Positions 55,678-64,000 of a stretch of DNA of 64,000 bases are shown piece by piece. The notes under the pieces are model-generated. The model was given only the letters and a program-made list of their open reading frames with translations, was not told the origin of the DNA and ran no database searches. The DNA lies in the NCBI GenBank assembly GCA_916048095.2, contig OU696578.1:7373045-7437044 (forward strand). Reading direction: 5' to 3'. Position 1 is the stretch's first letter, and each line of letters begins with the position of its first letter. Position numbers and translations under genes: made by a program. Origin of the DNA: Sacculina carcini. Its lineage: Eukaryota > Arthropoda > Thecostraca > Sacculinidae.

Positions 55678-58066
55678 GCAACAACAACAACAACAACATG
55701 TATTTGTTATAGCGCACCGAAGGGCTCGGGCGCGACACGATTATAACAGTTGGGAACACGGAATACAAATAACAGGACAGATGCAAAAGAAGTGAACTAC
55801 AAATATGCAATAAATGACAATAAATATAGAGACAAAATATGGTCAAAACATACAAAGCAGACGGACATGACGGACAAGACAACACGACTGAAACATAATG
55901 ACAACACAACACAGCAAACACAACTCGGGAGAATATAGTCATAGCGTAGATATAGTAAGCATGCAAATGAGAGAAGGAATACGAGTAAGAACATGCTAAA
56001 GTAACATGTTATAGTGATGCAAAAGGTGTGAGAGTGTGGGAGACTGGGTCAAAAGAGAGGTCAAAAAAGTGTTTGGAGAGCTTAGAGCGGAAAGAATTGT
56101 AGGAAAGAGAAGAAGTAATGTGAACTGGGATGGAATTGTAAAGGCGAGGGGCGGAAAAAAAAGAATGATTTGGAGGACCAAGGAGATTCATTTACAGCAC
56201 GAGGGCATACAAGGGGAAGAGGAATTCGGGAAGGAGTGAGGCAAGGAGTGAGGAGAAGGCGGAGATAGGATGGCTGATGAGGATCGTGGAGAAGCTTATA
56301 TATCAGACAGCACAGGCGAAAGTGAATACGTGGAATAATAGGGAGCCAGCGAAATTGAAAAAGAAATTGAGAAGTGTGACGACAAGGAACAGGATGAAGG
56401 ACAAAACGACAAGATTGATTAATGACGCGTTGTAGGATTTTAAGAGAACGACGAGGAGCATGGATGTACAAAGAATTACAATAGTCAAGTCTAGAGAATA
56501 CATGAGAGTGAATAAGTTTGATTGCGGAAGGTCTGTCGAGATATGAGCGTATAGGATAGAGGGATCTCAAGATAAGACGACAAGTGCGGGCGACAGAGAG
56601 GATGTTGTCGGAGGAAGAGAGAGATGAGTCAAAAATAACTCCGAGATTGCGAACTGTCGAAGATAGGATAAGAGGTAAGCGAGGAGGAAGAATACGAGGA
56701 GGATGAAGAGCCAGAAACTCAGACTTGGACGGGTTGAGGAGAAGGTGACGGGACGACGCCCAAGAAGAGATGGTGGATAGGATGTCAGAGAGAAAAGACG
56801 GAGAAGGAAAAGGAAGAGGGATATATAACTGAATGTCATCAGCGTAGATATGAAATGAGATGGAATACTTACGAAGGTTAGGACAGAGGGAGGACATGTA
56901 AAGGTTAAAGAGTATCGGACCAAGAATAGATCCCTGAGGGACACCTGATGAAAGATGGATAGGATCAGATACAGAGGAATTGAAGTTGACAGAGTAGGTC
57001 CTTCCCGAAAGGTACGATTTAAGGAGAGAGAGGGCAGAAGACGAGATACCAAGATGAGAGAAGTCATGAATTAGGATAGAGTGATTAACAAGGTCGAAGG
57101 CGGAGGACATATCGAGAAGAACGAGAAGAACGGAGCGACGGTACGAGAAGTGCGAGAGGATGCCATTGGAGATAGAAAGAAGAACTGATTCGGTAGAATG
57201 AGAAGGGCGAAACCCGGATTGGAAGGGATCAAGAGACTGGCAGATGAAAGGGGAAAGTTGCGCAGAGATAGCGGACTCGAGAAGTTTAGAAGCAAAGCTC
57301 AGAATAGATATAGGACGATAGTTACTAAGTATAGAAGAGTCAAGGTTCTGTTTCTTAAGAATTGGACGGACAATTGCATGCTTGTCAGCGAGAAACTGGC
57401 CGTGAAGAAAAGAGGAGTTGATAAGATGCAGGAGATAAGGAACCAGGGAAGGAAGGGATTTGTATATAGCAGGGAAGTTGATTGGATCAGCTGGTGAGAA
57501 GGATAGCTTGGAAGAGGAAACGAGGGAAAGGATATCATGAAGATCAATGTGAGAGAAGGACGTGAACCGGTGATGAGTGGAAGTGTGAGTGAGGGCAGCA
57601 CAATTGGTGGGAATACTCGATTGTGTGAGTTTTACTTTTTCAGAGAAAAATGTTGAGAACTCGGGAGCCGTTAAAGGAGAGGAAAAAGCAGGAGAGTTAA
57701 GACCGCAGAGAGAGTTCAGAGTGGACCACAATGACTTGGAGGAACGAGAAAGGGACGAGAGTTTGGAGCTATAGTAGCTACTTTTAGCAGCAGAAAGAGC
57801 AGAAGTGAAAGATGAGCGAGCGGAGCAAAACAAAAGCCAATCGGAAGAAGATCGTGAACGCCTCCAAGTACGCTCAAGACGTCGTTGAAGAGACTTGAGT
57901 ACTCGAAGCTGAGGAGATGACCAAGGAGGAGAGCGAGAGGAAGATGAGCGAGTGATGATTGGGAACATACAATTATTTATATGGGAGAGTGCGGAAGAGA
58001 AATATGGATAGATGTCATGGGGAGGAAGATAATACAGAGCAGAGATAGGCAACACGCATGTAATCT
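55678..58066 (-). mobile_element. L2/Rex1-like LINE, copy D (5'-truncated, RT largely intact)
   Basis: The 58079-56082 frame gives 665 codons covering the linker and reverse transcriptase with every core block in one frame (SGFRPSHSTESV, DMSSAFDLVNH, SGVPQGSILGP, catalytic HIYADDIQLYI, LGVIFDSSLS). A frameshift near 56130 moves the last 60 residues to another frame (56191-56009, ending HTLTPFASL). The 3' tail is GCGCTATAACAAATACATG plus (TTG)n at 55681-55698. The endonuclease domain is missing. Confidence 0.8.
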
Positions 58067-58439
58067 TACGCACACACACATTGCACCGTCGCCAGCGGGC
58101 ATTGTTCCCTTAGTTTTTGTTATGTCCAGTAGTGGAACAATGTGTCATTTATTATGCTGTACAATGTGTTGTATGTGTGTGTGCTGTATGATAGAATAGC
58201 CCTGTGCGCGCGTTTTTAACGCAGTCTGTGTCGGAGTTAACCCCGGACTGACACGTTATAGTTTTAGTCTTTTGCGGAATAGAATCACCGTTTTATCCTA
58301 CAGTGTCTCATTCAACGAGCAAGCACAACATCTACACAATTCCGAAAACGATTACGCCAGCGATAGTGGGATCTATAAAGTACGGCTAATATGCGTGTAT
58401 AAAAGCTGCGTCATTTTATTCAGTCATTTTATATGTGAT
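58067..58439. other. Non-coding sequence upstream of the GUF1 fragment
   Basis: No gene or repeat is recognised; the region contains GTGT-rich runs. Confidence 0.3.
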
Positions 58440-58499
58440 AAAAGTTTTCACGCTGATGTCCATGACAGGAATAATTAGATGCGGACGTGAACAGCGGTC

Positions 58500-58918
58500 G
58501 AACTTCGATTGGATATTCATCCACGATGTGGCCATGTACTCGCCGTGCAAGTGGAGTCGAGCGCGGCACTCGGACAGGACTGGCAACTGGGCTTACTGGG
58601 GCTGCTGTACATGGAGGCTTTCACGCAGCAACTGGAGCAGGTAGTACGCGTCGGACGTGGTGGTGACGGCGCCCAGTGTGCCGTACCGTGCCCGACTACA
58701 GCGCGGCAGCGACGAGATCAGCATCCACGGCGCCGTCGAGTTTCCCGATGACGTGAGAACAGTGGCCGAGTTTCTCGAGCCGATGGTTCAGGGCACGGTG
58801 ATCGGGCCGGTGCAGCATCTGTCTGTATTGCAGAGCATGCTGGTGGAACGACGCGGCAGTCAGCCGCAAGTGAGCTTTCCGGACGAGCGACGCGTGATGT
58901 TGTCTTGTCGACTCTTTT
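58500..58918 (+). pseudogene. GUF1: Fragment of GUF1/LepA (mitochondrial elongation factor 4)
   Basis: Codons from about 58530 read VQVESSAALGQDWQLGLLGL and continue LYMEAF..QLEQ. After a one-base shift near 58640 they continue VVVTAPSVPYRARLQRGSDE and VAEFLEPMVQGTVIGP..ERRG up to a TGA at 58916. This matches domains III and V of LepA-type GTPases, the part after the GTPase domain. The protein would normally go on for over 150 residues, so the end is truncated. No clear splice donor replaces the stop. The upstream GTPase domain is absent. Confidence 0.65.
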
Positions 58919-59299
58919 GATAATCCAAATATCCGCAATACACGGTGCAATATGGCTCAAAAACATTGTATAAATTGTGTATTTATCTGTCTGTGAACTA
59001 AAACTTATCAGGTATGTACTATTTTATTCCAACCACTGCTAGCGCGTATGTGCAACAGTGTACCTGATTGTGGCAGTGCGACATGTTATGTTTTGTGTGG
59101 CAATAAATTAACATTTACTTTTAACTGTCGACTTTCCTGCTGGATAATAGTTTAATATCATCATACCAAAGCAATTGTCTAGTGATCGCAAGAAATGCAA
59201 ATACAATCCGCATGATATTGTAGAAATTAGCATCAGCAAAAATATGAATTGGCACGACACTAGATCAAGCGTTTCGCATCTCGGTGGCATCTCGTCACT

Positions 59300-59338
<39 letters not shown>

Positions 59339-59864
59339 AGTTTGTGTGTATATATGCCACATCTCCGTACACTCACACATGTATAGAGTTGTATTTGTGT
59401 CGCATACTGAGTTTCACGTTGTTCATATATTTTGATAATAGCAAAACCATTCCCTTACTGGTGCTATGTTCAACCATAGCTCCTGGTTCAGTCATGATAT
59501 GAGGTGCTCGGGATTGAGCTGACTGTTGTGTACGAGGCAACACCCCCTCATCTTCGCGCAGATCCGTCCGACCCGTGCATACGATGAAAACACGTCACCC
59601 AAACAAGTAGCTGCAAATGTGCACAACGAAACATGACGAGCGGAGATACACACAACGTGCAGGTTAAAACCAGAATGTGCGACAATAGTCAAAGCGCCTG
59701 CCCTTCGCATTCGTTCACGCTCATCAGACAATCAGTGTGCGGTGTCAGTGTGACGTCACTCGTCACTCGGGTCAATGTAGTAGAAGGCTTCACTACTTTG
59801 TTACATTTGTTTACATTATCCCCTTTGCCCCTCCCCCCTCTGACGTCACCCCCCTATGACGTCA
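58919..59864. other. Intergenic sequence with a (GT)n microsatellite
   Basis: The (GT)n run is at 59299-59336. The rest is AT-rich and has no supported gene. TGACGTCA-type palindromes (cAMP-response-element-like) occur at about 59750, 59840 and 59857, just before the CCTAA block. Confidence 0.35.
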
Positions 59865-60235
59865 TACCTAACCTAACTTTTTTAACCTAACCTAACTTTT
59901 TTTCTTTTTTAACCTAACCTAACTTTTTTTAGTTTTTTAACCTAACTTTTTTTTTTAACCTTACCTAACTTATTTTCTTATTCTATACCCAACCTAACCT
60001 AACCTAACCTAACTTATTTTCTTTATTTCTTTATTCTATACCTAACCCAACCCGACCTAACCTAACCTTTATTTTCTTTATTTCTTTATTCTATACCCAA
60101 CCTAACCTAACTTTTATTTTTAATATTTATTCTATACCTAACCTAACCCGAACCGACCTAACTTTTATTTTTAATATTTATTCTATACCTAACCTAACCT
60201 AACCTAACCCGACCCAACCGAACCCAAGTTTTATT
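59865..60235. repeat. Interstitial CCTAA (telomere-like TTAGG) block, degenerate
   Basis: Short runs of two to five CCTAA units, with variants CCCAA, CCGAC and CCTTAC, alternate with T-rich spacers of similar sequence (TTTATTTTCTTTATTCTAT). The runs are phase-kept, so the whole is an imperfect higher-order repeat of about 55-70 bp. (TTAGG)n is the usual arthropod telomere unit. Whether this is telomeric in origin is inference. Confidence 0.6.
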
Positions 60236-60257
60236 TTTAATATTTATTTTAAATATG

Positions 60258-60330
60258 CATACCTGACAGGTTTCGAACTGGGGTCCTCGCAGAGTTCAGT
60301 CACAGCGGGAATATGCTGGTGGAGCTAGAC
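60258..60330 (-). other. tRNA-like sequence, possibly a SINE head
   Basis: The minus strand carries GGACCCCAGTTCGAAACCTG, with a box-B-like TTCGAAAC core, preceded by AGCTCCACCAGCATATTCCC. The pairing of the arms is poor and no cloverleaf is convincing. It may be a tRNA-derived relic. Confidence 0.25.
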
Positions 60331-60407
60331 ATATTTGTTTGCGCCGCATTTGTTTGCGTCACGATATATCGGGATCGCCAAGTCGATGTTTGGCAGAGAC
60401 GTGAGTA

Positions 60408-60614
60408 GTGTATTATAGCCGAAATGGGTTTATACAAAATGGTTTGACTAAATCGGTAATTAAAACGCTATTCGACTGTGTCGGAATTGACACAAAAATG
60501 ACTTGCAACGAAATGATCTTTGTGTATTTTCACTTGATACACAACTATGGCAAATATACAAGCGGAAATCATGTAGAATCATATTGGCCATACGATTCAG
60601 CGAACACATCGTGA
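60408..60614 (+). CDS. Small ORF at the left edge of the Polinton-like region, uncertain
   Basis: Open for 68 codons from a GTG, with the first ATG at 60498. It is preceded by a splice-acceptor-like GTGTATTATAG. It converges with and overlaps by 18 bp the minus-strand ORF at 60597. No domain is recognised. It could be the end of a longer gene or chance. Confidence 0.3.
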   Translation: MYYSRNGFIQNGLTKSVIKTLFDCVGIDTKMTCNEMIFVYFHLIHNYGKYTSGNHVESYWPYDSANTS

Positions 60615-60869
60615 ACACAAATGTTTGTTGATTTTTCGATCAATTTTGATGATGTAAATCATATCGTGTGTCTCATACACAATTTCCAGTTCAGCCGACC
60701 ATGTATCAGGAACAGAAACACCTTCTTGTAGAGCTTCCGAAAGACACACGTCAAACGATGTGTACTCTTTGTACGATTCGCTGATGATGTGTTTGCTATC
60801 TGACGAACTACCACCAACATAGCGATAGTTATAATTAGGCACCAGTGTAGCAGGAGAAACACAGCTCAT
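60597..60869 (-). CDS. Small protein of unknown function in the Polinton-like region
   Basis: 90 codons from ATG (MSCVSPATLVPNYNYRYVGG) to TGA. The start is soluble and Ser/Tyr-rich, the middle acidic, the end Lys-rich. It is divergently placed against the plus-strand gene starting at 61051, leaving about 180 bp for a shared promoter. No family is recognised. A longer minus-strand frame over 60835-61221 looks like a shadow of the plus-strand gene. Confidence 0.45.
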   Translation of the reverse strand: MSCVSPATLVPNYNYRYVGGSSSDSKHIISESYKEYTSFDVCLSEALQEGVSVPDTWSAELEIVYETHDMIYIIKIDRKINKHLCSRCVR

Positions 60870-61050
60870 GGTGTTTATACAAAGAAAGATAAACAATGAC
60901 TGTAAGAACGAAATTATCAGACACGGAGTGATGGCGATAATTATGACGCATGCTCCGATAAGTAGTGCAATTAGTCTCAGCCGTGATACGCAGTTGAGCT
61001 CGAGACGCTTGCGGGTGAGGTTGTGTAGCTTTTATCGGGGAATTGTCAAC

Positions 61051-61644
61051 ATGAGTCAGGTGAATACAAACGTTGATACGACCAAGCGGATCCTGCCACT
61101 GGAACATCATGCGGTCAAGTTTGTTGCCGATACACCGTTCATCTGTGGACACCCACTGGAGCAGAGGATTTGGATTATTTTCGGACGACTGGAAAAACAT
61201 AGTCAGACGGATTTCGAACACTTACAAAAACAGCTTACTAATATTATGCAACTGGAGCGATATTTTGACCCCTTTTGGAAAATTCATCGCGGCGCGGTGA
61301 GAATGTTCACCAACGAGGAGCGTGCACTACAGATTGTGATCGATACAGTTATGAGTCGACCGATTAGAGATGCTGTTCTTGGAGCCGTTGCAGCCGCTGT
61401 ATCATTTAAAGTGTTGTCGGTGGCGTTGGTGCGAAGTGACGAGACTCAGATTTACCGGCCGCCCGATGCGACCTGCAACACTATGGAGTGGATGAAGACC
61501 ATTGTTATGAGCTACTATGAGTCGCGAAAACAGTACTTGACCGAAACCAAGATTTATCGTGAATTTAAAGCCGACAAAATGAAGATGGTTGTGCACAAAG
61601 AGGTTCAAGGTGAACCACAAAGTAAACGGAACGAAATTTGTTGA
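61051..61644 (+). CDS. Protein of unknown function (197 aa) in the Polinton-like region
   Basis: I chose the ATG at 61051 (MSQVNTNVDTTKRILPLEHH) because the codons before it look non-coding, although the frame is open from 60868. The middle is hydrophobic for about 30 residues (RPIRDAVLGAVAAAVSFKVL), possibly one membrane segment or a buried helix. The end is Lys-rich and basic. It lies opposite to the capsid-protease genes and ends 100 bp before theirs. It may be one of the small structural or core proteins of such elements, but nothing in the sequence proves it. Confidence 0.55.
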   Translation: MSQVNTNVDTTKRILPLEHHAVKFVADTPFICGHPLEQRIWIIFGRLEKHSQTDFEHLQKQLTNIMQLERYFDPFWKIHRGAVRMFTNEERALQIVIDTVMSRPIRDAVLGAVAAAVSFKVLSVALVRSDETQIYRPPDATCNTMEWMKTIVMSYYESRKQYLTETKIYREFKADKMKMVVHKEVQGEPQSKRNEIC

Positions 61645-61740
61645 ATTATTCTATATGTACGGTTTACCAATACATTTCGTGATGTGTTACAAGAGTTTGA
61701 TTATTGCGCGCGAACAAAAACACACTTTGTTATCGTTCAA

Positions 61741-61746
61741 TTTATT
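61741..61746 (-). terminator. Polyadenylation signal overlapping the last stop of the capsid-protease cluster
   Basis: The minus strand reads AATAAA at 61746-61741, sharing bases with the TAA stop at 61747-61745. One transcript from the capsid gene to here would fit the overlapping genes. Confidence 0.45.
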
Positions 61747-62269
61747 AAAATGGTAGCATGCGCGGTGTACACAGATTCATTGCATACAACAATTTAGCGA
61801 AATGTTGACAACGTAAAATACAACAGTTTGTAGGAATGACATGAGTATATGGACACGGTGTGATGTTGGGTAGTACATGTATGTCGCGTGCGTTCATTGA
61901 TAAATAGTCGGGTAGGATGTCTTCGAGATTTTCAATATTTAGTTCAAATAGGTGGGAAAGTCGACGAGCCTTGTCGATACCTTTGGCGTAGATGTGGTCG
62001 GGTGCCAGACTTTGAATGAGGTAACTTGCGTCGCGCAGCTTTTGTTCATACTTGTGCGTGTTGTAAGGATTGTAATTATATTCCAAGCCGTGTAGGGTCG
62101 CCGTCAAAAATAGAAAATGCTTGCGTCGCTCAGCGTTGAGTTTCAATTGTGGTGGCGGTAGGATGGTGTGCCACAAGTATCCCGAGCACAGGTCATGCAC
62201 AACCAATTCCTTGACAACAAAAGGCGAATCCTTGTGCTGGAAACCGTCACAGTCTACAAGTATGACCAT
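61745..62269 (-). CDS. Unknown protein downstream of the Polinton-like protease
   Basis: 174 codons from ATG at 62269 (MVILVDCDGFQHKDSPFVVK) to TAA, overlapping the protease gene by 16 bp in another frame. The beginning (a hydrophobic strand, acidic residues, then KELVV and a PPP..L motif) and a HGLEYN block recall a recurrent uncharacterised family I have seen in arthropod genomes. The strand-DxDG start is compatible with an RNase H- or exonuclease-like fold, but this is a guess. It shares a transcript direction with the capsid and protease genes. Confidence 0.6.
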   Translation of the reverse strand: MVILVDCDGFQHKDSPFVVKELVVHDLCSGYLWHTILPPPQLKLNAERRKHFLFLTATLHGLEYNYNPYNTHKYEQKLRDASYLIQSLAPDHIYAKGIDKARRLSHLFELNIENLEDILPDYLSMNARDIHVLPNITPCPYTHVIPTNCCILRCQHFAKLLYAMNLCTPRMLPF

Positions 62270-62700
62270 ACCAGCGCTAAAAGCTGATTGTTGATAGCAG
62301 GGTCGGTGGATAGGCACGAAACGAAATCTTGCAGATCCCAGCCGGCGTCAAACAATGCAACAAATAGGGCACAGTACTTTCCACACACGTCCGAGTCCGG
62401 CGCCTGAATGACGCGCGTGTTCAGCACACACTGATTATAGTTTACATGTTTGTTTATAAAATTCACAAACGAGGGATGCCAGACGGGTGAGTTGCCAGAC
62501 GAGTCGAAATATTGGAGATTTTCACCGTCCCAGGCAAACACGACCCAATGCAGACCCGATTGCCAGCGCGGTTGTATATTCACAATAATTGATGTGCGCA
62601 CACCGCGAGCAAATGTGAAATGTTTTAGCCGGTCGCACGCCCAAACCCCCCGAAATGTGGCGACTGTGTCGAGCAACCGTTCCAATTCAAGCGCGTTCAT
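62254..62700 (-). CDS. Adenain-like cysteine protease (Polinton/adintovirus maturation protease)
   Basis: 148 codons. The likely catalytic set is His51 (SGLHWVVF), Asp66 (YFDSSG), Gln99 and Cys106 (QAPDSDVCGKYC). The seven-residue spacing from Gln to Cys equals that in adenoviral proteases. Such enzymes cleave capsid and core proteins during particle maturation. The gene starts inside the capsid stop (ATGA, 4-bp overlap) and is complete, with no frame lesion. Confidence 0.8.
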   Translation of the reverse strand: MNALELERLLDTVATFRGVWACDRLKHFTFARGVRTSIIVNIQPRWQSGLHWVVFAWDGENLQYFDSSGNSPVWHPSFVNFINKHVNYNQCVLNTRVIQAPDSDVCGKYCALFVALFDAGWDLQDFVSCLSTDPAINNQLLALVWSYL

Positions 62701-63986
62701 AGTTGAAAATCTGTGCTGACACGTCCCGCACTGTCAATTGTGATTTCGTTTTCAAACGTGGCGTAGATTAGAACGTTAATTGTCTCGGGTAGAGCGTAAG
62801 TGAATGCCAGCTCACACCTCACATTACCTTGTTCACGCGGATGCAAATGATCACCACCACACTGATCCGGAGTCAGATCTACAATAAACAAAGTATAACC
62901 AGCCGCATAATCATCATGTGTGATATCCAGGCCCTGGTTTTCCGTATCGAGACCGGTACCGTCAAACAGTGACAGATACGATCTCATATATAGACCTTTT
63001 GTGAAATCGGGGCGATAGGGGTGCGTGGGGTACGGCTCGCCATTTATATAGAACTGAAGACTGTTTAGATGGTAGTGGTGAAAATTCCATGGGTTTTTCT
63101 GTAGCGATCCGTGGTACGCTTCAGTGCTTACGAGTCCCAGCAGAATTTGTCGCGGCACTTGTGAGGTGAAAATATTATTCAAAGTTCCACTCATGTTTCC
63201 TTTGGGGAGAGTATATGTTTTCAGTAGAACTCGTGGAATAGGATATCGGGCTGGTGTTTTCGCCAACTGTTTGTGAAAATTCACCCACATCGAGTCGGAA
63301 AGCGTTATTTTCTCGACATGCACACACAGGTCGACAATTTCAATCTTGTATTCTCCCTCGGCACCGAGTAGAGCAAACTGATCAGAGTTTCGAATCAGTT
63401 TGAGTTTCTCCGAAACTGTACCGGGCAATATACGACATTGATGGTTGGTATCCAGCTGTAGCGGTATACAAAAATCAAAAACTTTGCTTCCAGCCACCCA
63501 TTGTTTGCGTTCGTTAAAACCAATGTTCAAAAGTTTAACATCATGCAAGTGCCCAGCAGTATCTTTACGCCAAAAACCCGACCGTAAATGACCGTTTTTA
63601 GCGTTCTGGTTATACGACAACAACGTCTCAAGATAGGCACGATAGCCATAGAGTGCGCTGGAATCCGATACAATAGTATCACCAATCTGGTAGTCAATCT
63701 GTTTGAAGAGAGCATGTGGTAGCAGGTTGACAACGGTCACGTTGGCGTCGTCGACGAGTTCGCTACCGTCACGATTGACAACACGTGCTTTGCCATAGAG
63801 CTTGGTTTTTGATGGACGCGTAGACGATTTACCGAGCGCAGGTAAGTGAAATTCAAACGGACCTTCGCTGCTTAGTCGACTCACCGGGTAATATACATGT
63901 GTTTTGGACGATTTCACACTGTTTTCAAGCACTGGTCGAGAGAATACCTCGGTTATTTCACAAGCGCATTCGTCTACGTTTTGCAT
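62697..63986 (-). CDS. Jelly-roll capsid protein of a Polinton/adintovirus-like element
   Basis: 429 codons from the ATG at 63986 (MQNVDECACEITEVF; a TTG-extended frame to 63992 is ignored) to TGA. The family resembles the nematode F54H12.2-like proteins, which are Polinton capsid-type sequences. Matching features are ALFKQIDYQIGDTIV near the N-terminus, YPIPRVLLKTYTLPKGN and LVSTEAYHGSLQKNPWNF in the middle, and DDYAAGYTLFIVDLTPD with the NVRCELAF..INVLIYATFE end. I take it as the likely major (hexon-type) capsid protein; the minor one is the alternative. There is no stop or frameshift. Confidence 0.7.
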   Translation of the reverse strand: MQNVDECACEITEVFSRPVLENSVKSSKTHVYYPVSRLSSEGPFEFHLPALGKSSTRPSKTKLYGKARVVNRDGSELVDDANVTVVNLLPHALFKQIDYQIGDTIVSDSSALYGYRAYLETLLSYNQNAKNGHLRSGFWRKDTAGHLHDVKLLNIGFNERKQWVAGSKVFDFCIPLQLDTNHQCRILPGTVSEKLKLIRNSDQFALLGAEGEYKIEIVDLCVHVEKITLSDSMWVNFHKQLAKTPARYPIPRVLLKTYTLPKGNMSGTLNNIFTSQVPRQILLGLVSTEAYHGSLQKNPWNFHHYHLNSLQFYINGEPYPTHPYRPDFTKGLYMRSYLSLFDGTGLDTENQGLDITHDDYAAGYTLFIVDLTPDQCGGDHLHPREQGNVRCELAFTYALPETINVLIYATFENEITIDSAGRVSTDFQL

Positions 63987-64000
63987 TGTCAAAGAGGTCG

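Larger units (their letters stand above)
60250..64000 (-). mobile_element. Edge of an integrated Polinton (Maverick)/adintovirus-like element
   Basis: From about 60.4 kb rightward the sequence changes to compact intronless ORFs with few repeats. Three minus-strand genes, capsid, protease and an unknown, overlap by 4 and 16 bp. They converge on a plus-strand unknown gene, and another small minus-strand ORF follows. Capsid plus adenain-like protease is the hallmark pair of Polintons and adintoviruses. The left terminal repeat is not identified, and the polymerase, integrase and ATPase would lie beyond the window. Confidence 0.75.

Noticed and set aside
59865-60235. A true chromosome end
   Set aside because: The CCTAA runs are short and interrupted, and sequence with genes continues on both sides.
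60258-60330. Functional tRNA gene on the minus strand
   Set aside because: A box-B-like core is present, but the stems do not pair into a cloverleaf; listed only as tRNA-like.
60868-61221. Alternative frames over the start of the 61051 gene, including a 128-codon minus-strand ORF
   Set aside because: No domain, and they overlap a better plus-strand frame; the composition fits antisense.

Overview
The window is eukaryotic, intron-bearing and very rich in transposable elements. It most likely comes from an invertebrate. The reasons are GT-AG spliced genes, AATAAA signals, many GT/CA microsatellites, non-LTR retrotransposons with tails such as (TTG)n, and an interstitial pentanucleotide block of CCTAA (the TTAGG telomere unit typical of arthropods) near 60 kb. 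An arthropod is my best guess; nothing here proves it.

0-25.3 kb is a segmentally duplicated cluster around a small gene. That gene encodes a secreted, acidic, cysteine-rich precursor of about 170 residues. Two copies look intact (4.4 and 7.3 kb), one has lost its start codon (10.1 kb), one is a pseudogene (24.1 kb), and 3'-end relics of further copies lie at 1.7 and 13.7 kb. Each unit ends in a 22-bp minisatellite. Two units carry a Harbinger-like element inside that minisatellite. The flanks are nested DNA transposons: Tc1/IS630-like elements, hATs with 8-bp duplications, and piggyBac-like elements at TTAA sites. The duplicated blocks often give both the filled and the empty site of the same insertion.

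25.8-30.1 kb is a near-perfect LTR retrotransposon with LTRs that look identical, a 5-bp target duplication, gag and a PR-RT-RNase H-integrase pol. A textbook -1 frameshift signal (G GGA AAC plus a stem-loop) lies in the gag/pol overlap. It sits in one copy of a duplicated terminal exon whose uninterrupted sister lies at 32.0 kb. 32.5-34.5 kb holds two 5' exons of a secreted serine peptidase of family S28 on the minus strand; the rest of that gene is not seen.

35-47 kb and 52.8-58.1 kb are filled with broken retroelements, all on the minus strand: four L2/Rex1-like LINEs, one other LINE tail, one I-like LINE with RNase H, and two Gypsy-type fragments. Between them, 47.3-52.6 kb carries a plus-strand, six-exon C2H2 zinc-finger gene whose splice phases all match, with one probable GC-AG intron. 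58.5-58.9 kb has a truncated, frameshifted piece of GUF1/LepA.

60.4 kb to the window end looks different: compact, intronless, overlapping ORFs. A jelly-roll capsid protein resembling Polinton/adintovirus capsids, an adenain-like cysteine protease and a protein of unknown function lie head to tail with overlapping stop/start codons. They converge on another unknown ORF. This is the edge of an integrated Polinton (Maverick)/adintovirus-like element that continues beyond the window.
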